Positions 1-6,947 of a stretch of 15,860 bases of DNA are shown one piece after another. The position numbers were made by a program, and so were the translations under genes. This DNA comes from Anaerolineales bacterium (GTDB lineage: Bacteria > Chloroflexota > Anaerolineae > Anaerolineales > Villigracilaceae). Each line of letters starts with the position of its first letter. Within the stretch, counting starts at the first letter, position 1. The notes under the pieces are model-generated. The model was given only the letters and a program-made list of their open reading frames with translations. It made no database searches and was not told the DNA's origin. The stretch lies in the NCBI GenBank assembly GCA_016928525.1, contig JAFGKO010000123.1, positions 1 through 15,860 on the forward strand. The letters run 5' to 3'.

Positions 1-2
1 CT

Positions 3-71
3 GATTTACTCAGTGATTACCTGCGGGCAGAACTGGCTGCTCCACGAATTCAGGCTTTCCTGCCCGCATAA
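3..71 (+). CDS. C-terminal end of an unidentified gene (partial)
   Basis: The third forward frame is open from the window edge to a TAA at 69-71 and reads as a plausible protein tail ending in AAPRIQAFLPA. The other two forward frames are less convincing: one stops twice within 15 bases, the other reads a Cys/His-rich stretch. Nothing identifies the product. It would converge on the leftward glycosyltransferase gene that ends at 118, leaving a 46-base gap. The piece is too short to exclude chance. Confidence 0.3.
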   Translation, partial: DLLSDYLRAELAAPRIQAFLPA

Positions 72-117
72 GCGAAAGTCCTGTTAAAGTAACTTTTTCA
101 TTGCGAAAATCCCCCGT

Positions 118-1638
118 TTATGGACTGAGGTCGTATAAAAATAAATATACTGATGTCCCCGGACTTCTGAATTCACGCTTCAATTTCCCCATTGCGTCCA
201 AGGCAGAAAGAAGAAAATCTTTTTCGTTGTAGTCTCTTGTCTCATAGACATGCGTTATCAAAACCCAAACCCTGGAGGCTCCATCCAAAGTTTGTAAGCG
301 CCGCACGATGTTTTCCGGCTTCATGTAATCGGAAGCCTCGCTGGTCTGATATCGGACATCCCCCAACCCATAACGGCCCGCGTAGAAACGGAAGGCAGGC
401 GCGGCGCCATTAGAAACGAATAAAGCGTCGCCCTCTTTCCAGTTTTCCGAAAGTGTGGCCATCGATGGGCGGATATGCTCGAAATATTTTGGGTTTATAA
501 AATTATAGAGCGACTCAACTGCGGGTGAATAAAGTAAATAGCCTCCGACCAAAACTGCAAAAACTAAGTTCAGCTTATAGGGCAATCTACAACTATTTTT
601 CATTGCATCAATTGCCTGGCTGATTAGAATGATTACCAGTGGAGCCAGGAAAAGAGACAAACGCCCACCCAGTGGGTACAACCACAGGCCCGATGCGATC
701 AATACAAAAACGAAAATCATCAACAAAACACTGGCATAAGTCGTGTTTTTTCTAAAAAGAAAAATAAAACCAAGAATAGCTAGAACTAAGACAAACCAAG
801 CCGGGGCAAAAATCCCGATTTGATTGCGAATCAAGCCGCTAAAAACTAACGCAAGCCATCCCCAATCCGACCAGAGCGGCGCTGGCACGAAATTTTCCTG
901 CCAGTACTCCAGCAAAAACGTATTCTGGCTCAAGCCCCGTAACGAGACAAGATACAGCAGCCCCAGGTTCGCCAACCAGGTGACTCCTAGCAATAAAACT
1001 GAATTCATCTGATAGCGATCGCGTTGTTTTAAAGCCTGGATGAACAAACCAATCCCAATGCCAGCTAACACGAATAAGGCTGGGTGGGAAAACCACAAAG
1101 TCAATGCGCCGGCCAGTCCGAGGTAAATATAGTTTTTTCTTTCTGTCCACCCGCCAAAAAGGGGCATTGCTAAAAGCAACAAGGCTGTTGCCACGGCCAC
1201 ATCGATACTATATTGTTTCATCTCGGATGAGTAATAGATCAACTCCGAGCCTGTGGCAAATAGAGCCAGTCCGGTCCACAAACCGATGCCGGAAGTTGTA
1301 TGCCGTAGCAACAGATAAAACAAACCCAGAGCAGTAATTCCGGCTATGAAGGGGAAAAAGCGCAAAACAAATTCGTGATCCCCAAACATGACGTTAAAAA
1401 GCTTTTCGACCAACAAGAATCCGATGGGGGCACCCTGGTCATAGTTCAGGGGTTGGAATAGGCCAGCAAAGTCACGGTTGACGATATTTAAAGCCAGCAT
1501 GGCTTCGTCCAGCCAAAGTGAACGGCCGGTAAGATACTGTCTCAAGCGTAATAGAAATCCCACTAGGAGAATCACAGTGATAGTAAATCGCTCCCATGAA
1601 AATGCAGATTTGAGCTTTTGGAAAAATAAGGACGCCAT
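118..1638 (-). CDS. GT-C fold membrane glycosyltransferase (GT39/PMT-like)
   Basis: The 506-residue protein is a polytopic membrane protein with about ten hydrophobic segments. After the first helix it carries RSLWLDEA (residues 39-46), the first-loop acidic motif typical of the PMT/ArnT-like GT-C superfamily, with D44/E45 as candidate catalytic residues. Further conserved-looking loop residues are NYDQGAP (65-71) and DHEFVLR (87-93). By family such enzymes move a sugar from a polyprenyl-phosphate donor to a protein, lipid or glycan on the outer face of the membrane; donor and acceptor cannot be read here. A soluble, probably extracytoplasmic tail follows residue 385. The ATG at 1638 is preceded by TAAGG (1648-1644) five bases away and by a good promoter. 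The gene looks more AT-rich than the SMP-30 and sulfatase genes. Confidence 0.8.
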   Translation of the reverse strand: MASLFFQKLKSAFSWERFTITVILLVGFLLRLRQYLTGRSLWLDEAMLALNIVNRDFAGLFQPLNYDQGAPIGFLLVEKLFNVMFGDHEFVLRFFPFIAGITALGLFYLLLRHTTSGIGLWTGLALFATGSELIYYSSEMKQYSIDVAVATALLLLAMPLFGGWTERKNYIYLGLAGALTLWFSHPALFVLAGIGIGLFIQALKQRDRYQMNSVLLLGVTWLANLGLLYLVSLRGLSQNTFLLEYWQENFVPAPLWSDWGWLALVFSGLIRNQIGIFAPAWFVLVLAILGFIFLFRKNTTYASVLLMIFVFVLIASGLWLYPLGGRLSLFLAPLVIILISQAIDAMKNSCRLPYKLNLVFAVLVGGYLLYSPAVESLYNFINPKYFEHIRPSMATLSENWKEGDALFVSNGAAPAFRFYAGRYGLGDVRYQTSEASDYMKPENIVRRLQTLDGASRVWVLITHVYETRDYNEKDFLLSALDAMGKLKREFRSPGTSVYLFLYDLSP

Positions 1639-1654
1639 ACTAACCTTACATCCA

Positions 1655-1684
1655 ATTATAGAGCAATAATTCTGGTCATCTCAA
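1655..1684 (-). promoter_or_regulatory. Sigma-70-like promoter of the glycosyltransferase gene
   Basis: On the minus strand TTGAGA (1684-1679) is followed after 18 bases by a perfect TATAAT (1660-1655). The predicted transcript start lies near 1648, giving a very short leader that still contains the TAAGG ribosome binding site. Confidence 0.5.
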
Positions 1685-1688
1685 GCGG

Positions 1689-1717
1689 TTGTTGAAATTC
1701 ATCAACAGGCGTAAAAT
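1689..1717 (+). promoter_or_regulatory. Possible promoter of the corA-like gene
   Basis: TTGTTG (1689-1694), a 17-base spacer and TAAAAT (1712-1717) form a weak sigma-70-like pair. If used, the transcript would start near 1724 and carry about 180 bases of leader. The match at -35 is poor, so this is tentative. Confidence 0.3.
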
Positions 1718-1821
1718 AAGCCAGTCAGCTACAACTGGCAAGGATTAACTGTAATGTTGCCCCAAGAAGAAAGTGACCGTTCCCCCGAGGACAGTAAACC
1801 GCCCAGTACCAGGCTAGGCGG
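1690..1821 (+). other. Intergenic region with three consecutive small hairpins
   Basis: The divergent gap 1639-1904 holds no gene I can support. It contains TGTTGA/TCAACA (1690-1695 with 1702-1707), GCCAGT/ACTGGC (1720-1725 with 1734-1739) and CCGCC/GGCGG (1799-1803 with 1817-1821), followed further down by a hairpin over the ribosome binding site. No known riboswitch consensus is recognisable to me. Confidence 0.35.
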
Positions 1822-1867
1822 AAGGCGCGCGTTTAACCCAGGTAATTGCATCGCGTAGGCAGTCAAA

Positions 1868-1898
1868 CTCCTGCGTGATGTGATTTCACGCACAGGAG
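1868..1898 (+). promoter_or_regulatory. Stem-loop covering the corA ribosome binding site
   Basis: CTCCTG (1868-1873) pairs with CAGGAG (1893-1898) and CGTGA (1874-1878) with TCACG (1886-1890), leaving a CA bulge (1891-1892) and a seven-base loop. The strong Shine-Dalgarno AGGAGG (1894-1899), five bases before the ATG at 1905, lies almost wholly in the 3' arm. Pairing would block ribosome entry, so translation control of the cation channel is plausible. Confidence 0.5.
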
Positions 1899-1904
1899 GC
1901 TGCC

Positions 1905-2834
1905 ATGCTCAACATTTATAAAAACACCCCTGAAGGGTTGCAGACCCTTGAAAGCCCAACAAACGGTTGCTGGATCAAAGCAATTGATCCGACGCCGGAA
2001 GAAATAGAAAAACTGGAAAATTGGGGAATCGAACCAGAACTCATAACCTATTCCTTGGATCAAGACGAAATGGCGCGTGTAGAGCGTGACGAAGCTTACA
2101 CGCTTATCCTATTGCGAATCCCTCATTTCCAGGGCGAAACACACGACATTCCCTACTCCACCGTTCCAATGGGAATCATCATCAAAGATAACCTCATCGT
2201 AACCATCTGTCGCTATGAGAGTCAAATCACCCAAATCCTCACTAATGGTAAATATCGCGGTTTCAAGACCGCCAAACGCTACCGCTTCGTACTCTATGTA
2301 CTGCTTGAAACCGCTACCCGCTACCTGACCTACCTGCGCGAGATCAACCGCTCGGTAGACCACGTGGAAGACCAACTTCAAAAATCAACCCGTAACCGCG
2401 AACTGCTCGAACTGCTCAAGTACCAGAAAAGCCTGGTCTACTTCACCACCGCCCTGCACTCCAATGAAGTGATGATGGAACGCCTGCAGCGCATGCGCAT
2501 TTTCAATCAATATGATGAAGATGAAGACCTGCTCGAAGATGTTATTACGGAAAATCAGCAAGCCATTCAGATGACCAACATCAACGCCGAAATCCTAAGC
2601 GGCATGATGGACGCCTTTGCATCCATCATCTCTAACAATCTCAATGCGGTCATGAAAGTCCTGGCGACACTCACTATCGTCGTCAGCCTGCCAACTTTGG
2701 TGGCGTCATTTTATGGCATGAACGTCAGCCTGCCAGGGGAAAATCACCCGTTCGCCTTCCTGACCGTCTTTGGCATCTCCATCCTGCTTTCCGGTCTGGC
2801 AGTCATCATCTTCTACAAACGCGGCTGGTTCTAA
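1905..2834 (+). CDS. corA: CorA-family divalent cation (Mg2+/Co2+) transport protein
   Basis: At 309 residues this has the usual CorA length and layout. A cytoplasmic alpha/beta domain and a long helical stalk (to about residue 245) come first. Two C-terminal membrane helices (about 248-270 and 283-303) follow, with the diagnostic GMN signature at 271-273 in YGMNVSLPGE. GMN forms the outer mouth of the pentameric pore and selects hydrated Mg2+. The short, positively charged end (YKRGWF) after the last helix is typical. The ATG at 1905 follows AGGAGG by five bases. The SMP-30-like gene begins in the TAATG stop/start overlap, so the two are probably co-translated, although no functional link is known. 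Whether the ion is Mg2+ or another divalent metal such as Zn2+ cannot be settled from sequence. Confidence 0.9.
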   Translation: MLNIYKNTPEGLQTLESPTNGCWIKAIDPTPEEIEKLENWGIEPELITYSLDQDEMARVERDEAYTLILLRIPHFQGETHDIPYSTVPMGIIIKDNLIVTICRYESQITQILTNGKYRGFKTAKRYRFVLYVLLETATRYLTYLREINRSVDHVEDQLQKSTRNRELLELLKYQKSLVYFTTALHSNEVMMERLQRMRIFNQYDEDEDLLEDVITENQQAIQMTNINAEILSGMMDAFASIISNNLNAVMKVLATLTIVVSLPTLVASFYGMNVSLPGENHPFAFLTVFGISILLSGLAVIIFYKRGWF

Positions 2835-3691
2835 TGCAAGCTGAAATCGTTCTTGACGCGCAGGCCGAACTTGGCGAAGGTCCAGCCTGGGATGTGAAAA
2901 CCGGGACGCTCTACTGGGTGGACATCCTGGGGAGACGCATCCACTATCATTGTGGCGACGAAAACGGATTTATCCAACTGGACGAAATGCCCGGCTGCCT
3001 GGCTCCATCTAGAGACGGTTCCCTGCTCGTCGCCGCCCGCGCATCCATTCTCAAGCTCGAATTGGCCACCGTTAAAACAACCGTTCTTGCCTCCGTAGAT
3101 GAACCCGCTAACAACCGCTTCAACGACGGCAAATGCGACCCGGCCGGCCGTTTCCTGGCCGGCAGCATGAACATGGATGAGAAAACACCCAGCGGTGCGC
3201 TTTACTCATTCAACGGGCAAACTGTCACTAGCCTGCTGACCGGTATCCGCATTTCCAACGGCCTGGCCTGGAGCCCTGATCACAAGACGCTCTACTACAT
3301 CGACACGCCCACGCGTGAAGTCAAAGCCTTCGCCTACGACCTATCCACGGGCCAGATTGCGGAGCCGCGCGTGGTCATCCGCGTGCCAGAATCCCTTGGC
3401 TGGCCGGATGGCATGACCTCCGACACGGATGGCAACCTGTGGATCGCCATGTGGAGCGGCGCGAGTATCACGCGCTGGAACCCGCGAAATGGGGACCTGC
3501 TCGAGCAAATTCCACTGTCGGCCAAGAATGTCACCTCTTGCGCCTTTGGGGGAGAAAATCTGGACGAACTCTACATCACCTCGGCGCGCGTGGGACTGGA
3601 CAAAGCTGATTTAACGGCTTACAGGTATTCGGGGAGTTTGATGCGCATGAAGACCAAAGTCCAGGGGATGCCCACTTTCGAGTTCGGGTAA
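2834..3691 (+). CDS. SMP-30/gluconolactonase/LRE family sugar-lactone hydrolase
   Basis: The 285-residue protein matches a six-bladed beta-propeller of the SMP-30 family, which hydrolyses sugar lactones such as gluconolactone with one bound divalent metal. The three expected metal ligands are visible: E15 in LGEGPAW, N142 in SNGLAWSPD and D192 in WPDGMTSD. The substrate-side motif NNRFNDGKCDPAGRF (93-107) is also intact. There is no signal peptide, so it should act in the cytoplasm. The ATG overlaps the stop of the CorA gene by one base (TAATG at 2832-2836), which points to translational coupling. The actual lactone is unknown, since the neighbours give no sugar pathway. Confidence 0.87.
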   Translation: MQAEIVLDAQAELGEGPAWDVKTGTLYWVDILGRRIHYHCGDENGFIQLDEMPGCLAPSRDGSLLVAARASILKLELATVKTTVLASVDEPANNRFNDGKCDPAGRFLAGSMNMDEKTPSGALYSFNGQTVTSLLTGIRISNGLAWSPDHKTLYYIDTPTREVKAFAYDLSTGQIAEPRVVIRVPESLGWPDGMTSDTDGNLWIAMWSGASITRWNPRNGDLLEQIPLSAKNVTSCAFGGENLDELYITSARVGLDKADLTAYRYSGSLMRMKTKVQGMPTFEFG

Positions 3692-3701
3692 AATCAAAGG
3701 C

Positions 3702-4796
3702 GTGGATCAGGCTTCAGTCCCTTCCCAAAGAATCGCATATCTGGATGTCGCCAAAGGCATCGGCATTTTACTGGTCGCCCTGGCGCATGCGGATGTTTCA
3801 CTCTTTTCCCCTTACTTGCACAAGTTCATATACGCTTTCCACATGCCCTTGTTCTTTTTTCTTTCGGGATATTTCTTCAATCCAGGAATCCCTTTCTGGA
3901 CTCTGCTAAAGAAAAGATTCAACTCGATTCTCAAGCCTTATCTTGTCACGATTTTTTTGATCTATATCGTATCGCTCTCTTTTACCAACATGCGCTTCGC
4001 CACTGTGTTTGGCCGCATCCTCAAATCCATGTACGCCACAGGCTATTACATTGACTGGGTACAGCTCTGGTTTCTACCCAGCCTGTTCGTCACCAGCCTG
4101 TTCGCTTTTCTTTTTTACCGCGTCATCCTGATCCGTATCGATAATCGTTACGTGCGCTGGTCCGTCTTGCTTGGGATACAGGCCATTGCAGTCGCTTTCC
4201 TGGATGTGTTTTATCCCTTTTCGGTTTCGCTGTTGGGCAAGGAATATGAGTTATATGGCCTGCCATTTAGCCTGGATCTGGTGTTGCTGAGCGGTTTCTT
4301 CTACATTCTGGGGAATGAAATTCGTCAATCCACTTCCGACAAGACATTCGACAACCTGTGGATACTCTTCGGAACAGGTGGCGGGCTCATCTTGCTGACC
4401 GTGCTGTTCCCGCAGCGAAGCGACTTCAATACCCGCCTGTTCGAATCGTTCCCGATCAACACTGCCGAAGCCATCCTGGGCATCTTGTTCGCGTTAGCTG
4501 TCTCGAAGCAAGTCGTTTTACGGACCACGCGCCTTGCCTCAGTGCTCAAGTACATCGGCCAGGCCTCACTGTTTATCTTGATTTTCCATGTCCCCATTCA
4601 AGAATTCTGGATGCCAAAGATTTTCTTCGTGACGGGACTACAGGCCTTTTCGATCCTGTCTGCTTTTGTGATCAGCATCCTCTTTTGTTTGGGGATCTAT
4701 AGAGTCTTTTTCGAGCAGAATCCCATCGCGCTTTTCTGGTTTGGAAGAAGATCTTCACTTCCCAAAAAGCAACGAGAAGAACAAAACTCGAAATAA
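3702..4796 (+). CDS. Membrane acyltransferase, acyltransferase-3 (OafA/YrhL-like) family
   Basis: The 364-residue protein has about ten hydrophobic segments and begins with the family's hallmark: RIAYLDVAKGIGILLVALAH (10-29), where H29 is the candidate catalytic histidine, then FHMPLFFFLSGYFF (46-59). The family uses an acyl donor, usually acetyl-CoA, to O-acylate surface glycans or lipids. Which acceptor is used here is not visible. The start is uncertain: I take GTG at 3702, eleven bases after the SMP-30 stop. An AAAGG (3696-3700) lies only one base upstream of it, too close to be a good site, and no in-frame ATG fits better before the RIAYLD motif. It probably belongs to the CorA/SMP-30 transcript. 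The tail after residue 345 is charged and probably cytoplasmic. Confidence 0.82.
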   Translation: MDQASVPSQRIAYLDVAKGIGILLVALAHADVSLFSPYLHKFIYAFHMPLFFFLSGYFFNPGIPFWTLLKKRFNSILKPYLVTIFLIYIVSLSFTNMRFATVFGRILKSMYATGYYIDWVQLWFLPSLFVTSLFAFLFYRVILIRIDNRYVRWSVLLGIQAIAVAFLDVFYPFSVSLLGKEYELYGLPFSLDLVLLSGFFYILGNEIRQSTSDKTFDNLWILFGTGGGLILLTVLFPQRSDFNTRLFESFPINTAEAILGILFALAVSKQVVLRTTRLASVLKYIGQASLFILIFHVPIQEFWMPKIFFVTGLQAFSILSAFVISILFCLGIYRVFFEQNPIALFWFGRRSSLPKKQREEQNSK

Positions 4797-4826
4797 AATT
4801 CGGAACATAAAAATTGCAAAACCTAT

Positions 4827-4863
4827 AACAGCATGAGGATGTTCTTTGCTTCCTCATGCTGTT
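4827..4863. terminator. Hairpin terminator between convergent genes
   Basis: A perfect 13-base-pair stem joins 4827-4839 (AACAGCATGAGGA) with 4851-4863 (TCCTCATGCTGTT) around an 11-base loop. It lies between the stop of the acyltransferase (4796) and the stop of the leftward beta-helix gene (4887), where it could serve both strands. The U-tract is weak rightward; leftward the following bases are T-rich. Confidence 0.6.
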
Positions 4864-4886
4864 TGCCATGCTGATTTCTACAATTA

Positions 4887-5822
4887 TTAGGGTTTAAAGA
4901 TGGATGGGTGTAATCCATGTCCGCGATTATCTCCTAAGTTGCGGGAGATATTATTGTAATCCGCCAACTCATCCGGAGTCAGGGTAATCTGCAACGCTGT
5001 GCCACGGAAATCGTTAAATCCGATTGCGTTATCAAATATGACAGGGAAAGGAATTGCTGATATATTATCTCTGCTATCAGTCAATTCAAATGCAACTATA
5101 TCAACAACAAGTGGTGTATCGCTCACCAAGCTGATTTTATTCTTGGTCACATAGTTGTTCTTGATCTCTGCTGCTCCTGCCCCACCCCAGCGGAAATCGG
5201 CGAAGAGCACAATCCCTGAACCCTGATAGCCACCGCCATCGCCAGAATATACATGGAGCGTTCCATTAATCTTGTTTTGGGAAATTACATTGCCAGAGAC
5301 AGTCCCTCCGCTGTAATCGCCTATCAAAATACCAATGCCTCCTCCATTACGAGTTCGCAAATCTGTAATGTCATTGTGACTGATTGTCCATCCGCTGCCC
5401 CGCCAATTCGAGATAGCCTGTATCGAGTTGATGAATGTATTATGTGAAACAGTGACATTGTCTACTCCATCGCCGTTCATGATCGCGAGGTCAACTTGAA
5501 ATTGAAGGTGGCTAATTTCAGCTCCATCACTTCCTGCTAATAGCCGGAGGCCCATTGAAAGTCCCGCGGGATGCATCGGGCCACTGTCGATGATGGCCCC
5601 ACCCTGGCCCTTAATTTTGACCGCTTTGTTTACAAGAGCCCCAGCATGGTTACCTGGGCCAACGAAAATTGTATCCCCAGCCAAAACATTTGGAGAATCG
5701 ATAGCCTCTTGGATGGTAGCAAAATCACCTGGTACATGCCAAACATTACCAGCTTTTGCTAATGCTGTCATTGGCAAAGCTAGCAAAGCAAGAAGCAATA
5801 AAATTGTTGTTAACTTTTTCAT
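4887..5822 (-). CDS. Secreted right-handed beta-helix protein
   Basis: The 311-residue protein starts with a clear Sec signal peptide (MKKLTTILLLLALLALPMTALA, residues 1-22, probable cut after ALA). The mature part opens with VWHVPGDFATIQEAI (27-41), the capping segment common in parallel beta-helix proteins of the PbH1/NosD-like type. Asn/Gly-rich rungs follow, with recurring patterns such as VTVSHNTF, WTISHNDI and GTVSGNVI. No catalytic lyase or esterase motif is visible, so it may be a surface or carbohydrate-binding structural protein. There is no anchor at the C terminus. The ATG at 5822 follows a purine-rich site with GGAAAGG. A promoter about 280 bases upstream would give it a long leader. 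Confidence 0.8.
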   Translation of the reverse strand: MKKLTTILLLLALLALPMTALAKAGNVWHVPGDFATIQEAIDSPNVLAGDTIFVGPGNHAGALVNKAVKIKGQGGAIIDSGPMHPAGLSMGLRLLAGSDGAEISHLQFQVDLAIMNGDGVDNVTVSHNTFINSIQAISNWRGSGWTISHNDITDLRTRNGGGIGILIGDYSGGTVSGNVISQNKINGTLHVYSGDGGGYQGSGIVLFADFRWGGAGAAEIKNNYVTKNKISLVSDTPLVVDIVAFELTDSRDNISAIPFPVIFDNAIGFNDFRGTALQITLTPDELADYNNISRNLGDNRGHGLHPSIFKP

Positions 5823-6090
5823 TTGATTTTCCTTTCCTTATGTAGCAAGAAACAAAGAAGGTTGAACTCAACGGACAGTATGTCTGATGCACCTCCTTTC
5901 CATAAAAACAAATAACCGGCCAGAATCGGCCGGTTTCGCTATTGGCTCCCCAAAAGTTTACCCCTGCGTGAATGTATTCTTCGATGAAATGGGCAAGCGA
6001 CCAGATACTACTTTTGGTTCTTCGCCGCCAAAAACTAAATTGACTATTTGCTCGAGAACAACACAATTAAGATCCCACCAGTAATACCAA
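5823..6090 (-). other. Long leader of the beta-helix gene, no ORF supported
   Basis: The 361 bases between the beta-helix start and the DUF4230 stop contain no gene I can support. Read leftward from the predicted start near 6090, the leader contains a G-rich stretch (around 5970-5945), a strong GC hairpin with a T-rich tail (5935-5901), and a perfect AAAGGAGGTG (5899-5890) with no ATG, GTG or TTG at a usable distance. The true ribosome binding site comes about 60 bases later. This layout resembles an attenuated or ligand-controlled leader, but no known riboswitch is recognised. Confidence 0.35.
5914..5935 (-). terminator. Terminator-like hairpin inside the leader
   Basis: On the minus strand AACCGGCC (5935-5928), a six-base loop and GGCCGGTT (5921-5914) make a perfect 8-base-pair GC-rich stem, followed by ATTTGTTTTTATGG. 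It resembles an intrinsic terminator placed before, not after, the gene. Confidence 0.5.
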
Positions 6091-6097
6091 CAATTTT

Positions 6098-6125
6098 ATT
6101 GTAGCTAAACTCTTTTCAATTACAA
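6098..6125 (-). promoter_or_regulatory. Possible promoter of the beta-helix gene
   Basis: On the minus strand TTGTAA (6125-6120), a 16-base spacer and TACAAT (6103-6098) fit a sigma-70-like promoter. It lies after the end of the DUF4230 gene, so the beta-helix gene can be transcribed alone. Confidence 0.4.
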
Positions 6126-6183
6126 GACGAAAAAAGTACTACAAAAGTTACATGCTTGCCGTATTAGAGTATAGTTACTAAGA

Positions 6184-6855
6184 TTAGTCTGTAAAAATCA
6201 CACTGTCGTATCCCAGCGCCTGGAAGAAACGGAAGAGATAATTCTCTGCGTTTGTCTGCGCCTGCTGTAGAATCCCATCTTCCAAAGCAGCCCGCCGGAT
6301 TTCATCCTCGGCACTCTGGCGGGCCAGGGTTTCCAGGTCTTGCACACCCTTGCTCAGGAAGCCCGTATCACGATCATAAACGTACGATTTCTGGTTATCC
6401 AATGTGGCAACGAAAATCTCTGCCGGGGGCAGGGTTACATACAATACGCCATTATCGAGCCGAAGTTGTTCCGGGCCGATCTTTTCCATGTCAATGCCGG
6501 CAATGACAATACCATGTGCCACGAAAAGCACACGGTCACCGAACAGGAAATCAAAAGTGCCCTGTCCGATCTCGGCAGTGATGACCTTCTCAATGCTATA
6601 CTGGATGGTCTCCAATCGTGCCAGGGCGCGCACTTCGTTGATATAGGTCACCGGGTCTGGGATTATGGTAGGAGTAGGGTGCATCAGTTCCGCTACCTGG
6701 GTTTGCAGGCTTTCGTTCGCCTGCTGGACCTGGTTGAATGGCCCCGAGGCAGCATCTGTGGCCGCTTGCGCGCTCTCACGTATGATTTGCACGATAAAAT
6801 AAACCGCGACGAAGAACCCGATAAGGACGAGCAGGGAGAGGAAGTTTTGTTTCAT
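6184..6855 (-). CDS. DUF4230 family membrane-anchored protein
   Basis: The 223-residue protein has one N-terminal membrane helix (about 5-24), a short glutamine-rich spacer and then a DUF4230 domain. Recognisable features are ARLETIQYSIEKVI, the LFGDRVLFVAHGIVIAGID core, TLPPAEI, and LDNQKSYVYDRDTGFL. The function of DUF4230 is unknown; the domain is expected outside the membrane. I take the ATG at 6855 rather than one 57 bases further upstream. The peptide then starts with a normal anchor (MKQNFLSLLVLIGFF), and the longer version would include promoter-like sequence. The gene is divergent from the first PhnD-like gene, with 92 bases between starts. A shared role with the transporter is a guess from position only. 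Confidence 0.82.
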   Translation of the reverse strand: MKQNFLSLLVLIGFFVAVYFIVQIIRESAQAATDAASGPFNQVQQANESLQTQVAELMHPTPTIIPDPVTYINEVRALARLETIQYSIEKVITAEIGQGTFDFLFGDRVLFVAHGIVIAGIDMEKIGPEQLRLDNGVLYVTLPPAEIFVATLDNQKSYVYDRDTGFLSKGVQDLETLARQSAEDEIRRAALEDGILQQAQTNAENYLFRFFQALGYDSVIFTD

Positions 6856-6861
6856 GCCTGT

Positions 6862-6924
6862 ATTATAAACATATTTTATATACAAACACACTTGTTTACA
6901 CATTTCTCTCAAATTTATTATAGA
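6862..6924. promoter_or_regulatory. AT-rich divergent promoter region
   Basis: The 92-base gap is very AT-rich. Leftward, a perfect TATAAT (6867-6862) lies only six bases before the ATG at 6855, which suggests a leaderless DUF4230 transcript. Rightward, TTTACA (6895-6900), 18 bases and TATAGA (6919-6924) could drive the PhnD-like gene; an alternative pair is TTGTTT (6892-6897) with TATTAT (6916-6921). Confidence 0.35.
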
Positions 6925-6947
6925 ATTAATATACTTGGATAATCCTT

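Noticed and set aside
1740..1904. M-box (Mg2+) riboswitch before the CorA gene
   Set aside because: The conserved M-box segments I know are not present; only the sequestering hairpin is supported.
5900..5970. c-di-GMP-I (GEMM) riboswitch before the beta-helix gene
   Set aside because: Short resemblance only: the GGGACGCAAAGCC core, the GAAA tetraloop and the receptor segment are missing.
5746..6066. 106-codon minus-strand frame across the beta-helix leader
   Set aside because: It runs through the terminator-like hairpin and into the signal-peptide region in another frame, with no domain or start signal.
6856..6912. 19-residue N-terminal extension of the DUF4230 protein
   Set aside because: It would place TATAAT inside the coding sequence and add a Cys/Tyr-rich stretch before a normal membrane anchor.
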